Shown here one piece after another: positions 18,772 to 29,196 of a stretch of DNA of 64,000 nt. Numbering within the stretch: position 1 is the stretch's first letter; each line of letters begins with the position of its first letter. Under the pieces are notes generated by a model, which ran no database searches, was not told the DNA's origin, and worked only from the letters and a program-made list of their open reading frames with translations. The position numbers were made by a program, and so were the translations under genes. This DNA comes from Rhodanobacter sp. A1T4. GTDB lineage: Bacteria; Pseudomonadota; Gammaproteobacteria; Xanthomonadales; Rhodanobacteraceae. The stretch covers positions 434,001 through 498,000 of the forward strand of contig NZ_JACHCP010000004.1 in the NCBI RefSeq assembly GCF_014207185.1, read 5' to 3'.

Positions 18772-21700
18772 ATGAGGGGCATTGGCATGGGGAAAGCAGA
18801 AATGGATCGTCGATCGGTTGTGTTGCTGGCCTTTTGCTGGCTATTCAGTTGGCTGATGGCATCGCCATTGTTGGCGCAGGACATACCGCCGCCACTGCGC
18901 GACTGGCAGGCCTGGGTGCTGCACGGCGTACCGCAGCATGACTGCCCATTCCTCGCCAACCAGATGCCGAACGCCGGCAGTTATCAGTGTGCGTGGTCCG
19001 GTCGGTTGACCTTGGATGCAAACAAGGACGGGGGCCATTTCAGCCTCGATGTGCATGTGGACGCGCCCAGCTGGGTCGTCCTGCCGGGTGATGCGAGAAA
19101 CTGGCCGCAGCAGGTCAGCACCAATAAGCAGCCGGCGACCGTGTTGCAGCACGAGGGTCAGCCGATGCTGTGGCTCACCGCGGGTGACTACATATTGCAG
19201 GGCACTCTGCCGTGGACCGCACGACCGCCGCGCCTGCGCGTGCCAGCGTCGATCGGTTTGATCACGTTGAGCGTGGATGGCGCCGCGGTCACCCGCAGCG
19301 AACGCCAGGGCGATCAGCTGACGCTTGGCGAAGCCGCCTCTGCGCAGCGCGCTGCTGATGCGCTCTCGTTGCGCGTCTATCGTCGCCTGGAAGATGGTCT
19401 GCCGGCGACGCTGGAAACCCAGCTGCAGTTCAACGTGACCGGCAGTGCGCGCGAGCAACTGCTCGGGCCGGCCCTGCCAGCCGGTTTCGTTGCGACCGCG
19501 CTGACTGGCGATTTGCCAGCGCGACTTGAGAATGATGGCCGTCTGCGCGTGCAACTGCGGCCTGGTCAATGGACTGTTTCGCTGCAGGCGCGGCGCACCG
19601 ATGCACCGAGTGCCATCGTGTTGAAACTGCCGGTAGCGCCGTGGCCGCGGCAGGAAATCTGGAGTTACGCCGATAACACTGATCTGCGCAGTACGCGCGT
19701 CGACGGTCGCGCTGTCGATGCGGCGCAGGCTGGCGTGCCGGACGACTGGCGGGAGCTGCCGGCCTTTGCGTTGGACGATACCGCTGGCCTCACGATCGAA
19801 CAGGGGGCGCGCGGCGACGAAGGCGGCCAGGGCGCTCAGCTGCATCTGCAGCGAGAGCTGTGGCTCGATTTCGATGGCGCTGGACTCAGCGTCGCCGATC
19901 ATCTCAGCGGTGACCTGCGTCATCACCAGCGTCTGGATGTGGCCACTCCGTGGCAGCTGCAGCGGGCATCGCAGGGCGAAGAATCGTTGCTGATCAGCAA
20001 GGGCGACAACGGTCGCAGCGGGGTCGAAGTACGTCAGCAGAAAATCGATCTCAGTGCAGGTCTGCGTCTGCCCGAGCACAGTGTTGCCGTGCCCAGTGCC
20101 GGCTGGCAGCTGCCGCTGGAAAGCATCGACGCCACGTTGCATCTGCCGCAGGGCTATCGCCTGCTCGGTGCGCCCGGTGCGGACCGTTCGCCGGATTCGT
20201 GGGTGGCGCAGTGGAGCCTGCTCGATCTTTTCATCGTTGCGGTTATTGCATTACTTGCCGGCCGTTTGCTGGGCTGGCGCTGGGCGGCGCTGGCCGTTGT
20301 TTTTCTTGCGCTGGCGCAGCACGAGGACGGCGCGCCGCGCTGGACGCTTGCCGTAGCCATCGCGCTGGCGCTGCTGATGCGGGCCTTGCCCGAAGGGCGT
20401 CTGCGGCTGGGTGCACGCATCGGTGCCATCGTGTTGTTTGCGTCGGCTGTGCTGTGGACGCTGCCGTTTGCGTCGACGCAGCTGCAGGACGCCTTGCATC
20501 CGCAGCTGGAAGATTCGTTGAATGGACGGGCTGTTGCTGCAGGTTACAGCGCGCCGCCGGCAGTGGACGAAGTCAGCCAGAATGCCGTTCAACCGCCGCC
20601 CCCTGTCATGGCCGCGCCAGCTCCGGCAGCAGAGCCCGCGCCGATCGAATATTCGTCAATGGCCAGCCAGTCCGCTTCTCAGGATGAAAGTAAGGCCGCG
20701 CATCCAGAGTTGAAAGAGGTGGTAGTCACGGGTTCGTCGATATCATCTTCCACGCAGGTCACCCACGAACAAAACAACCCTGACCTGATTCAGGCTGGCG
20801 GCGGCACACCGCAATGGAACCAGGGCAACAATTATCACCTCGGCTGGTCCGGGCCAGTGACGCCAGAACAGACAACCCGCTTGGTGATCGCGCCATCGTG
20901 GCTGGTGCGCCTGCTGCGCGTGCTGATGGTGGCCCTGTTGGCTGCGCTGCTGGCCAGGCTTGCACTGTTGCTGTTGCCACCGTTGCGCGGATCGCTGCAT
21001 GCCTTGCGCAACCGTGGCGTGGCTGGTGCAGTGCTGATCGTGCTGGTGCTGCTGCCACATGTATCTCACGCGCAGAGCCTGCCTGATCAACAGTTGCTCA
21101 ATCAGCTGCGTACTCGTCTCACCGAGGCGCCGACCTGTGCGCCGACCTGCGCGCAGATTGCGCAAGCACAGCTGCAGGTGACGGCCGATACACTCGGCGT
21201 CGTATTGGAAGCGCATATCGGTGCGCCAACCGCGTTGCCCTTGCCGCAACCGGATGATGCACTGCAGTTGCTCGATGTCAGCGTGGACGGTCATCCCATC
21301 GCGCCGCTGGCACGTCGTGGTGATCAGCTGCTGCTGCGGCTGGATCGGGGTGTGCATCGGGTCAGCCTGCGCTACCGCATCGCTGCGGCGGATAGTGCCA
21401 GCCTGCGCTTTGAACTGCGTCCGCAGCACATCGATTTTGCCGGACAAGGCTGGTCGCTGGATGGTGTCGACGATGGTCGCGTGCTCGGCGACAGCATTGC
21501 GCTCAACCGTGTGCGCACGGCCAGCGATGGCAAGGACACTGCACTGGCGCAGAGCTTCCCGCCCTACATTCGGCTGACCCGCAGTCTTGCGCTGGGTATC
21601 GACTGGACGGTGGAAAACGTCGCCGAGCGCATCGCACCCAAGGACGGCGGCTTCAGTACCACACTGCCACTATTGCCTGGCGAACATCCGTTGGGCGACG

Positions 21701-22935
21701 ACGCGCTGGTGAAAGATGGACGCATCAGTGTCACCTTCAGCGCCGGCAGCGACACCGTGCACTGGACCAGCCGGCTCGATCACACGACGACGCTGACGTT
21801 GAAGGCGCCGGTACTGAGCGAGCGTGCCGAGGTCTGGCAAATCAGTACGGCGCCAATGTGGCACGTGGATGCCAAAGGCGTGCCGACCAGCGCCAGCGAC
21901 GACGGCTTGCGCTATCAGCCGCTACCTGGCGAGACGCTCCAACTCGTGCTGAGCCAGCCGATAGCGATCGCCGGCGACAGTCTCGCGTTTGACCGCGTGC
22001 AGGTGGATAGCACGACAGGTGAACGCGTCACCGAAACCACGCTGGATCTGCAGGCGCGCAGCACGCGCGGCGGCGAGCATGCCATCAGCCTGCCTTCGGG
22101 TGCCGAGCTGCTGGAGGCGAAGCGCGATGATGCGCCGATCAACCTCGTCATTCGCGATGGCAAACTCAATCTGCCGCTGCTGCCAGGTGAACACGACTAC
22201 GCGCTGCGTCTGCGCGAGCCCGGTGGCGTCGCTGCGCGCTTGCATACGCCGGCATTTGCACTGCATGCACCGACCGCCAATATCGACCTCACGCTGCGTC
22301 CGCCACAGGATCGCTGGGTGCTATGGACGTGGGGGCCGACGGCTGGCCCGGCAGTGCTCTACTGGTCGCAGTTGATCGTATTGCTGTTGGCATCGTGGTT
22401 GCTGGCGCGCTACGCGCCCACACCGCTGCGGTTCCAGCACTGGCTGTTGTTGGGGCTGGGTTTCTCCGCGTTCGCGTGGAGTGCCTATGCGCTCGTAGTG
22501 CTGTGGTTGATCCTGTTGGGGTTGCGGGCGCGCGGTGTGCTCTCGGCTCGTCTCAGCACGCCAGTGTTCAATCTGCTGCAGATCGGTCTCGCCATCCTCA
22601 CGTTGCTTGCGTTGCTGGTGCTGATCTCAGCCGTGCCGAAGGGCTTGCTCGGCTTGCCCGACATGCATGTAGCGGGCAACGATTCCAGCGCGTGGCAACT
22701 GCACTGGTTTGCTGACCAGACGGCGGATGCGTTGCCACTGGGTGGCGTGCTGAGCGTGTCGCTGTGGGTCTACAAGATCGCCATGCTGGCGTGGGCGCTG
22801 TGGTTGGCCAACGCGCTGATCGGCTGGCTGCGCTGGGGCTTCGAGGCGTGGTCCAGCGGCGGCTACTGGCGGCCCAAGTCGATACCGCCGCTGCCAGCAA
22901 CACCTGACGCCAACGAGGAGCCGCCGCATGTCTGA
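18772..22935 (+). CDS. Very large multi-pass protein of unknown function
   Basis: 1387 aa, start ATG 18772 after AGGGAGCGCAAGC. It has a signal-like helix (about 16-35, ending LLAQ), a beta-rich domain (about 36-475) and membrane helices (about 483-575). Next come an Ala/Pro-rich stretch containing [12 protein letters not shown] (about 648-660) and two close hydrophobic segments (about 705-770), the second ending like a signal peptide (LPHVSHAQS). A second beta-rich domain (about 770-1190) and terminal membrane helices (about 1195-1365) finish the protein. The two beta-rich halves look related: compare [20 protein letters not shown] with [21 protein letters not shown] do not recognise a family. 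It overlaps prmC by 8 nt. An alternative start is ATG 18802. Confidence 0.85.
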   Translation: MRGIGMGKAEMDRRSVVLLAFCWLFSWLMASPLLAQDIPPPLRDWQAWVLHGVPQHDCPFLANQMPNAGSYQCAWSGRLTLDANKDGGHFSLDVHVDAPSWVVLPGDARNWPQQVSTNKQPATVLQHEGQPMLWLTAGDYILQGTLPWTARPPRLRVPASIGLITLSVDGAAVTRSERQGDQLTLGEAASAQRAADALSLRVYRRLEDGLPATLETQLQFNVTGSAREQLLGPALPAGFVATALTGDLPARLENDGRLRVQLRPGQWTVSLQARRTDAPSAIVLKLPVAPWPRQEIWSYADNTDLRSTRVDGRAVDAAQAGVPDDWRELPAFALDDTAGLTIEQGARGDEGGQGAQLHLQRELWLDFDGAGLSVADHLSGDLRHHQRLDVATPWQLQRASQGEESLLISKGDNGRSGVEVRQQKIDLSAGLRLPEHSVAVPSAGWQLPLESIDATLHLPQGYRLLGAPGADRSPDSWVAQWSLLDLFIVAVIALLAGRLLGWRWAALAVVFLALAQHEDGAPRWTLAVAIALALLMRALPEGRLRLGARIGAIVLFASAVLWTLPFASTQLQDALHPQLEDSLNGRAVAAGYSAPPAVDEVSQNAVQPPPPVMAAPAPAAEPAPIEYSSMASQSASQDESKAAHPELKEVVVTGSSISSSTQVTHEQNNPDLIQAGGGTPQWNQGNNYHLGWSGPVTPEQTTRLVIAPSWLVRLLRVLMVALLAALLARLALLLLPPLRGSLHALRNRGVAGAVLIVLVLLPHVSHAQSLPDQQLLNQLRTRLTEAPTCAPTCAQIAQAQLQVTADTLGVVLEAHIGAPTALPLPQPDDALQLLDVSVDGHPIAPLARRGDQLLLRLDRGVHRVSLRYRIAAADSASLRFELRPQHIDFAGQGWSLDGVDDGRVLGDSIALNRVRTASDGKDTALAQSFPPYIRLTRSLALGIDWTVENVAERIAPKDGGFSTTLPLLPGEHPLGDDALVKDGRISVTFSAGSDTVHWTSRLDHTTTLTLKAPVLSERAEVWQISTAPMWHVDAKGVPTSASDDGLRYQPLPGETLQLVLSQPIAIAGDSLAFDRVQVDSTTGERVTETTLDLQARSTRGGEHAISLPSGAELLEAKRDDAPINLVIRDGKLNLPLLPGEHDYALRLREPGGVAARLHTPAFALHAPTANIDLTLRPPQDRWVLWTWGPTAGPAVLYWSQLIVLLLASWLLARYAPTPLRFQHWLLLGLGFSAFAWSAYALVVLWLILLGLRARGVLSARLSTPVFNLLQIGLAILTLLALLVLISAVPKGLLGLPDMHVAGNDSSAWQLHWFADQTADALPLGGVLSVSLWVYKIAMLAWALWLANALIGWLRWGFEAWSSGGYWRPKSIPPLPATPDANEEPPHV

Positions 22936-23749
22936 CGTGCGCAGTGTGCTGACCGATGCCATGCAACGCATCGGCGACGGTATCGATGCCGAGGTGCTCC
23001 TGCTGCATGCGCTGGGCAAGTCACGCAGCTGGTTTATCGCGCATGCTGACGATGAGCTGGATATAGACGTCCAGACGGCTTATATGACGCTGGTTGATCG
23101 CCGGGTGCAGGGGGAACCTGTCGCCTATATCACCGGCCGTCGGGGCTTCTGGTCGCTGGATCTGGAGGTAACACCGGACACACTGATTCCGCGGCCGGAA
23201 ACCGAGCTGCTGGTCGAGCTGGCACTGGAGCGCTTGCCTCGTGGCACGGCCGCGCAGGTCGCTGACCTGGGTACCGGCAGCGGCGCCATCGCGCTGGCCA
23301 TTGCCAGCGCGCGTCCACAGGCCAGCATCACCGCCACCGATGCGAGTGCGGCGGCGCTCGCGGTCGCGATAGGCAACGCCCGGCGCCTGCGCATCAACAA
23401 CGTGGACTTTCTCCAGGGCGACTGGCTGACACCGCTGATCTTCCAGCGTTTTGCGCTGATTGTTTCCAATCCACCGTATATCGAGGCAAACGATCCACAC
23501 CTCGCTCACGGCGATCTGCGCTTTGAACCGGCCAGTGCGCTGGTGTCTGGTAGGGATGGATTGAAGGATATCCGCTGCATCATCAGCGATGCGCGCGAAC
23601 ATCTGCAGCCCGGCGGCTGGCTGCTGTTCGAGCACGGCTGGCACCAGGGCGAGGCTGTGCGGAAGCTGCTGAATGCCGCCGGTTACATCAAGGTATTCAC
23701 TGCGCAGGATCTGGAGCAGCGCGATCGCGTCAGCGGTGGTCGTATTTAA
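22928..23749 (+). CDS. prmC: Release factor glutamine methyltransferase PrmC
   Basis: 273-aa HemK/PrmC methyltransferase that methylates the Gln of the GGQ motif in release factors 1 and 2. It has the N-terminal helical domain, [14 protein letters not shown], the SAM site [16 protein letters not shown] and the catalytic NPPY in [15 protein letters not shown] (about 180). The C-terminus RDRVSGGRI is typical. It starts inside the preceding giant gene. Confidence 0.95.
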   Translation: MSDVRSVLTDAMQRIGDGIDAEVLLLHALGKSRSWFIAHADDELDIDVQTAYMTLVDRRVQGEPVAYITGRRGFWSLDLEVTPDTLIPRPETELLVELALERLPRGTAAQVADLGTGSGAIALAIASARPQASITATDASAAALAVAIGNARRLRINNVDFLQGDWLTPLIFQRFALIVSNPPYIEANDPHLAHGDLRFEPASALVSGRDGLKDIRCIISDAREHLQPGGWLLFEHGWHQGEAVRKLLNAAGYIKVFTAQDLEQRDRVSGGRI

Positions 23750-23798
23750 TAAAGAGCCCCGCGGGATGGCAGGGCTTCCAGAGGTGAAACTGGATTAC

Positions 23799-25685
23799 TC
23801 AACCCGTACTGGCGATCGCCATCAGCTGGAGAAAACGCGCCTGTATCGCATGGCGGATGCCGGGCAGATCGAGGCCTGCCATGGTCAACACTTCGTCACG
23901 GCTCCCATGTTCCAGATAGAGATCCGGAAGGCCGAGATGCAGGATGGGTTTGACGATACCGTGGGCAGTCAGGCATTCGGCGACGCCCGAGCCGGCACCA
24001 CCGGCGACGGCATTGTCTTCCAGCGTGACGAAGGCATCGTGGGTTTTCGCCAGTTCGAGCAGCATCGCCTCGTCCAGCGGTTTGACGAATCGCATATTGA
24101 CCAGGGTCGCATCAAGCTCGGCGGCGATGGTAGCTGCAGGCGCCAGCATGCTGCCGAAGCTCAGCAACGCCAGACCATGGCCGCGCCGGCGTAGCTCGGC
24201 CTTGCCAATTGGCAAGGTATCGAGTTCTTTATGCATAACGGCACCCGGACCACTGCCGCGTGGGTAACGAATCGCAGCGGGTCCCGTGTGCTGGAAGCCA
24301 GTGCTGAGCATCATGCGGCACTCGTTTTCGTCGGCCGGCGCCATGATCAGCATGTTGGGCAGGCAGCGCAGGAAAGAGAGATCGAATGTGCCTGAATGCG
24401 TTGCACCGTCCGGCCCGACCACGCCGGCGCGATCGATGGCGAAAGTGACGTCGAGATTCTGCAGGGCCACATCGTGGATGGCTTGGTCGTAGGCGCGCTG
24501 CAGAAAGGTGGAATAGATCGCCACCACTGGCTTGGCGCCTTCGCAGGCCATGCCGGCGGCCAGCGTCACGGCGTGCTGCTCGGCGATGGCTACATCGAAA
24601 TAGCGCTGCGGATATTCCTTGGAGAAACGTACCAGGCCCGAGCCTTCGCGCATCGCTGGCGTGATGCCGAGCAGGCGCTCGTCGCTGGCAGCCATGTCGC
24701 ACAGCCAATCACCGAAGATATCGGTATAGGTGGGTTTTGCCGGTGCAGATTTTTTCGTGAGGCCCGCTTCTGGATCAAACGGCCCAACCGCGTGGTATTC
24801 GATCTGCGCCTGCTCGGCCGGCGCGTAGCCCTTGCCCTTCGTAGTGATCACGTGCAGCAACTGTGGCCCGGGCAGGTTCTTCACCGTGCGCAGTGCGTGC
24901 AGCAGTTGCGGGATGTTGTGGCCGTCGATCGGTCCGGTGTAGTGGAAGCCCAGCTCTTCGAACAGCGTGCTGGGCACGAACATGCCCTTGGCGTGTTCTT
25001 CCCAGCGCTTGAACCAGCGGCCGAAGAAGGATTTTTTCGGGATCGCCCGCTTGGCCCGCTCGCGCCAGGTATTGAGCGTCTGGCTTGCCATTGCGCGCGC
25101 CATCATTTTGGTCAGCGCACCGACGTTTTCGCTGATCGACATGCCGTTGTCGTTGAATACCACCAGCATATTCGGCTCGACATCGCCGCCGTGGTTCAGC
25201 GCTTCGAACGCCATGCCGGCGGTCATCGCGCCATCACCGATCACGGCAACGACCTTGCGATGGTCACCCTTGCGCTGTGCGGCGATCGCCATGCCCAATG
25301 CGGCCGATATCGAGGTGGACGAGTGGCCGACGCCGAAGGTGTCGTACTCGCTTTCCTCGCGGCGCGGGAATGGCGCCAAGCCATCCTTCTTCTTGATCGT
25401 GGTGATGCGGTTGCGGCGACCGGTGAGAATCTTGTGCGGGTAGCACTGGTGGCCGACGTCCCATACCAGCCGATCCACCGGCGTTTCGAAGACGTAATGC
25501 AGCGCCACAGTCAGTTCCACTACGCCAAGGCCGGCACCAAAGTGGCCGCCGGAGCTGGCCACGGCCTCGATCAGGTACTGCCGCAGCTCATCGGCTATGG
25601 CAGGCAGCTGGTCGTCGGATACGCGGCGCAGATCGATCGGCGTGTCGATGGTGTCGAGATGGGGATAGCGGGAAAGCTCGGTCAT
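23799..25685 (-). CDS. dxs: 1-deoxy-D-xylulose-5-phosphate synthase
   Basis: 628-aa thiamine-diphosphate enzyme condensing pyruvate and glyceraldehyde 3-phosphate, the first step of the MEP isoprenoid pathway. The substrate histidine is in [15 protein letters not shown], the ThDP/Mg motif is [20 protein letters not shown], and the transketolase central domain carries [19 protein letters not shown] with the catalytic Glu. Length is standard. It is convergent with prmC (50 nt apart) and divergent from the next gene. Confidence 0.97.
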   Translation of the reverse strand: MTELSRYPHLDTIDTPIDLRRVSDDQLPAIADELRQYLIEAVASSGGHFGAGLGVVELTVALHYVFETPVDRLVWDVGHQCYPHKILTGRRNRITTIKKKDGLAPFPRREESEYDTFGVGHSSTSISAALGMAIAAQRKGDHRKVVAVIGDGAMTAGMAFEALNHGGDVEPNMLVVFNDNGMSISENVGALTKMMARAMASQTLNTWRERAKRAIPKKSFFGRWFKRWEEHAKGMFVPSTLFEELGFHYTGPIDGHNIPQLLHALRTVKNLPGPQLLHVITTKGKGYAPAEQAQIEYHAVGPFDPEAGLTKKSAPAKPTYTDIFGDWLCDMAASDERLLGITPAMREGSGLVRFSKEYPQRYFDVAIAEQHAVTLAAGMACEGAKPVVAIYSTFLQRAYDQAIHDVALQNLDVTFAIDRAGVVGPDGATHSGTFDLSFLRCLPNMLIMAPADENECRMMLSTGFQHTGPAAIRYPRGSGPGAVMHKELDTLPIGKAELRRRGHGLALLSFGSMLAPAATIAAELDATLVNMRFVKPLDEAMLLELAKTHDAFVTLEDNAVAGGAGSGVAECLTAHGIVKPILHLGLPDLYLEHGSRDEVLTMAGLDLPGIRHAIQARFLQLMAIASTG

Positions 25686-25835
25686 GTGCGTATTGTTGGT
25701 CCAGCGGCATGGCGGAGCAAGGGCAGTGCAGGGTAAATGCCCGGGCAGGGACTATTGTGAGGCCTGGTGCACACTGGCCAAAGCGCCCGACTGGAGTCCG
25801 GTCACCACGCTTTCATCCCTTGTAAGGAGTTCTGC

Positions 25836-26243
25836 ATGAGTGCTTCGTCAATATTTCGCCGGTTTGCCGCAGCAACATCATCTGCTGCCGGAAAGCCGTT
25901 CACTTTTCTCGCTTCGGTGCTGGTCGTATTGGTCTGGGCTGGCACTGGGCCGATGTTCCACTTTGGCAATACGTGGCAACTTGTGATCAACACGGGCACC
26001 ACCATCGTCACTTTCCTGATGGTGTTTCTCATCCAGAACACGCAGAACCGCGATGGTGCGGCGGTGCAAATCAAGCTGGATGAGCTGATTCGCAGCAGCC
26101 GGGCGCACAACGCTCTGCTCAATCTGGAAGAACTCGACGACGAGACGCTGGCGCGAATTCGGCGGCACTACTGTCGGCTGGCGGACATGGGACGCGGTGA
26201 GCTGGACAATCTGGAACAGGCTCTGGCGGCAGATCCTGACTAG
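25836..26243 (+). CDS. Low-affinity iron permease family protein
   Basis: 135-aa membrane protein resembling the bacterial low-affinity iron permease family. It has two hydrophobic helices, TFLASVLVVLVWAGTGPMF (about 22-40) and INTGTTIVTFLMVFLIQNTQ (about 51-70). The conserved NTQNRDGAAVQIKLDELIRS and an acidic C-terminus follow. ATG 25836 follows TAAGGAGTTCTGC. The family name comes from a fungal relative; iron transport is not proven for the bacterial members. Confidence 0.82.
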   Translation: MSASSIFRRFAAATSSAAGKPFTFLASVLVVLVWAGTGPMFHFGNTWQLVINTGTTIVTFLMVFLIQNTQNRDGAAVQIKLDELIRSSRAHNALLNLEELDDETLARIRRHYCRLADMGRGELDNLEQALAADPD

Positions 26244-26258
26244 TCCGGAGCGCAGGTT

Positions 26259-26885
26259 TTACGCAAATGCCTCAGCAGTCGCCGGTCGCCGATTCCTCGG
26301 CAGGTGGTTGACCAGAAACTCCATCTGATCGGCCAGGATGTTGCGGTTGGACAGGATCAGGTGTTCGACCCAGCTTGGGCGATACGGCACGGCCAGCAGC
26401 GGCATGTTGGCCTGTTGCGGGGTACGGTTGCTCTTTTTCAGGTTGCAGTGGAGGCAGGCGCTGACCACGTTTTCCCATGCATCCGCACCGTGCTTGGAGA
26501 TCGGCAACACATGGTCACGGGTGAGTTCGCCGCGGGTGAAGTGGTTGCCGCAGTAGAGGCACAGATGGCGGTCGCGGGCGAACAGGGCGGTATTGGTCAG
26601 CGCGGGTGCAGGATCGATGGCATGGTCGCGGCAGTGGCCGGTACTGGCGATGATCGGATGCAGGTGCATCAGGCTCTGTTCGCCGTGCAGGCGGTTGATG
26701 CCGCCGTGGACGGTGAGGCAGGGATCGCCCAGGGTCCAGGCCACCGCGTCGCGCACGTAGAGGCAGACCGCCTCCTGCCAGCTGATCCAGTCCAGGATGC
26801 GACCGCTGGCGTCAAGCGACAGCATTCGGGTCGCGTTGATATCGGCCCGGGTTGGAACTTCCGTCAGCGGGACTTCCATAAGCAT
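26259..26885 (-). CDS. HNH endonuclease-domain protein
   Basis: 208 aa. The C-terminal half has a complete HNH fold: CLYCGNHFTRGELTRDHVLP, then NVVSACLHCNLKKSNRTP, with two CxxC zinc pairs and the catalytic His in RDHV. The N-terminal half (ADINATRMLSLDASGRILDW) matches the common stand-alone HNH proteins of proteobacteria, whose role (repair, nicking or defence) is unknown. No toxin partner or restriction gene is adjacent. It faces the preceding + gene convergently. Confidence 0.88.
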   Translation of the reverse strand: MLMEVPLTEVPTRADINATRMLSLDASGRILDWISWQEAVCLYVRDAVAWTLGDPCLTVHGGINRLHGEQSLMHLHPIIASTGHCRDHAIDPAPALTNTALFARDRHLCLYCGNHFTRGELTRDHVLPISKHGADAWENVVSACLHCNLKKSNRTPQQANMPLLAVPYRPSWVEHLILSNRNILADQMEFLVNHLPRNRRPATAEAFA

Positions 26886-27167
26886 GCAGATCGTCCTTCA
26901 GCCAAAGCGTCAGAGAGCGTTAAACAATGCAGGGTGCCTCATTCCCGCCAGCATAGAACACTTTGATTGCAATTCGCATGCTAGCGGTCAGTAGCTCTTA
27001 CCGGGCTTCCTGAGCCGTGCGGATTAGTGCGATGGCGCCAGTCACCTAAGGCGAGTCGCCCGCCCGCTGCGGCGCTGATATAGTTGCCCATCACATAGAC
27101 CCGACGCCGGGTTCTGGGAGGGGACGCTTCGGTGGCGACCCCGGCACGGCGGGGCAGAGGTATCAAC

Positions 27168-27950
27168 GTGGCTGAAGTCCTTTTTTACGAGCGCCCGGTG
27201 CCGCTCAATCGTATCGACCACAAAGATATGCGCCTGAAAGGCGTGCCGAATCTGAAATATGCGATGAAGGCACACTCGGTGCCGCTCACCGGCACGGAAT
27301 TCGCTATCGCTGCGCGCGATCTGTTGATCGTGTTTGCGGGCAATGATGCGAAAGATGCCGGCCCCGTGGCGCTACTCGGCCTTCGTCAGGACGAGAACCT
27401 GTACATCGATGCCGAGGGCCAGTGGTCGCCTGACATCTACGTTCCTGCGTTTGTCCGTCGGTACCCGTTTGTATTGGCCGAAAAGCCGGATGGTAAGCCG
27501 GGTGAAGAGCTGACCGTGTTCCTCGACGAGGATTATGTCGGTTTCAACAAGACCGAAGGCGAGCGTCTGTTCAAGGAAGACGGCACCGATACCGAGCTGT
27601 TGACCAAGGCGGTGGGCTTTCTTGGCGAGTTCCAGCAGAACATTGCCCGGACGCGCTGGTTCCTTGAGCAACTCAACAAGCATGACCTGTTGCAGCCGCG
27701 CAATATACGCCTGCAGCGTGGCGCGCCCGACAGTGCGGATAGTCGCTCGATCAACCTCAACGGCTTGTTTGTGGTCAACGAGGAAAAGCTGCGCACACTG
27801 GACGAAAAAACCACTCAAGAGTTTGCGAAGGAAGGCGTGTTCGGCTGGATCTACGCGCACTTGCTGTCGCTCTCGAATATCGACCGCTTGGCCCGCCGGC
27901 TGGAGCTGCGCGAGCTGGCTGAAACCCCGGCCAGCGACACGCGAAACTGA
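27168..27950 (+). CDS. SapC family protein
   Basis: 260-aa cytoplasmic-looking protein matching SapC (named after a Campylobacter S-layer-cluster gene): FYERPVPLNRIDHKDMRLKG, SVPLTGTEFAIAARDLLIVF, WSPDIYVPAFVRRYPFVLAE, and an Asn-Leu-Asn-Gly-Leu-Phe-Val-Val-Asn segment near residue 200. Function is unsettled. GTG 27168 is favoured by AGAGG seven nt upstream; a GTG at 27132 is an alternative. It stands alone here, although such genes often occur near TonB-receptor/halogenase clusters. Confidence 0.85.
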   Translation: MAEVLFYERPVPLNRIDHKDMRLKGVPNLKYAMKAHSVPLTGTEFAIAARDLLIVFAGNDAKDAGPVALLGLRQDENLYIDAEGQWSPDIYVPAFVRRYPFVLAEKPDGKPGEELTVFLDEDYVGFNKTEGERLFKEDGTDTELLTKAVGFLGEFQQNIARTRWFLEQLNKHDLLQPRNIRLQRGAPDSADSRSINLNGLFVVNEEKLRTLDEKTTQEFAKEGVFGWIYAHLLSLSNIDRLARRLELRELAETPASDTRN

Positions 27951-28008
27951 GGTAACCACGCCGTCGGCTGGTGCGACGCCTATGGCGTTGCGCCGGCCGC
28001 TGGTTTTT

Positions 28009-28482
28009 TCAGCGCACCGGTTTGGCCAGTCGCAGCAGATCCGGTGCATAGCCGCTCGCTTCATATAGCGCTCGCGCACCCTCGTTCCCCGGAAATACCG
28101 CCAGCGTCACCAGTTGGCAGTGGTGTTCGCGCGCCCATGCTTCGGCATGCGCCAACAGGGCTTTGCCGACGCCGCCACGCTCGTGTTGCGGCATGACGGC
28201 CAGATCGGAGATATGGCAATTGCTGCGTCCGGTAAAAAAGTCCGCCGTGCGCTGCAGATGGATGAAACCGACCCGCTCGCCATCGGCATTCTCAGCCACA
28301 AACAAGTAGCTGTTCGCCGGCTGATCCTCCAGATGCTTCAGCAGATCGTTGCGGATGCCCTCGATGCATTCGTGTCGTCGTCGCCACGGCGGCAGCGTGA
28401 AGTCCACGAAACGGGGTACCAGCGCGAGAATGAAATCGTCATCGTCTTCGGCAAGACGGATCAGCAAGGTTGGTTCGGTCAT
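28009..28482 (-). CDS. GNAT-family N-acetyltransferase
   Basis: 157 aa from ATG 28482 (MTEPTLLIRLAEDDDDFILA). The acetyl-CoA-binding motif A is visible as ISDLAVMPQHERGGVGKALL, followed by motif B-like ALYEASGYAPDLLRLAKPV. Substrate cannot be inferred. A 17-codon upstream extension to 28533 is unlikely. Confidence 0.88.
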   Translation of the reverse strand: MTEPTLLIRLAEDDDDFILALVPRFVDFTLPPWRRRHECIEGIRNDLLKHLEDQPANSYLFVAENADGERVGFIHLQRTADFFTGRSNCHISDLAVMPQHERGGVGKALLAHAEAWAREHHCQLVTLAVFPGNEGARALYEASGYAPDLLRLAKPVR

Positions 28483-28711
28483 CGGGCAGTTGCGTAGCGG
28501 AGATTCCGATATCTTTTCTACATCTTGCGCCAAGATGACGGAAGGCCTAGGGCATCCATTTTCACTGAATATCGCTCGCGCTGGTCTTAGTGGTGACTGC
28601 GCATCAGGTTCGGCAGGTCGATCTGCCCACTGCGTGTTTGGCCGCCGGTGTCAGCGTTTCGATCAACGGGTTGCCCCGTGCCACACAATAACACACTGAA
28701 AAAGTCGTCAG

Positions 28712-28990
28712 ATGTACTGGCTAGGTGGTGGTTGGCAAGCCTATTGCTTTGCTTGTCGCATGAACGAATCAGCCTACGACATCACCTATTTGCTTGAGGC
28801 CGAGCTGGCCCAATTCAGTACGCCGGCTGCGCCAGCAGCTCGAACGGAAAAGGCGGCAGCAGCGCCCGCTGTGACTGAGCCCGACGCGGTGGCGCTACAG
28901 GCCGCTACGGCTAGGGAACTGCTGGACCTGGACGGCGCGCATGAGGCGTTGATCCAGCAGTATATGCAGATCAGCAACCGTTTTTCGTAA
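28712..28990 (+). CDS. Small hypothetical protein
   Basis: An open frame of 92 codons; the likelier start is ATG 28760 (MNESAYDITYLLEAELAQFS), giving about 76 aa. It is Ala/Glu-rich with an amphipathic C-terminal half (ARELLDLDGAHEALIQQYMQ). No family recognised and no clear ribosome site, so coding status is uncertain. It lies in the roughly 700-nt stretch between the GNAT and acyl-CoA dehydrogenase genes. Confidence 0.4.
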   Translation: MYWLGGGWQAYCFACRMNESAYDITYLLEAELAQFSTPAAPAARTEKAAAAPAVTEPDAVALQAATARELLDLDGAHEALIQQYMQISNRFS

Positions 28991-29141
28991 GACTTTCCTT
29001 GGTGACAAGTAGTGTCCGTGGTCAGTACGTTGCCACTCTTGGAGCCAGAACTGACCAAGTTCGGCACATTGGTTCAAAGCGGAGTCTCTGCTGACAATTT
29101 GTGACGCAGGTTCCTGAAATGGTCTCGCGAACTCAACTAAT

Positions 29142-29171
29142 AAAAAGCCCGGGCATGACCCCCGGGCTTTT
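29142..29171 (-). terminator. Terminator of the acyl-CoA dehydrogenase gene
   Basis: AAAAGCCCGGG and CCCGGGCTTTT form a strong stem around a short CATGAC loop. A-rich and T-rich flanks make it usable in both directions. It sits 26 nt after the minus-strand stop at 29197. Confidence 0.88.
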
Positions 29172-29196
29172 GGCTTAGCGGTTATGTCGCCATGAC

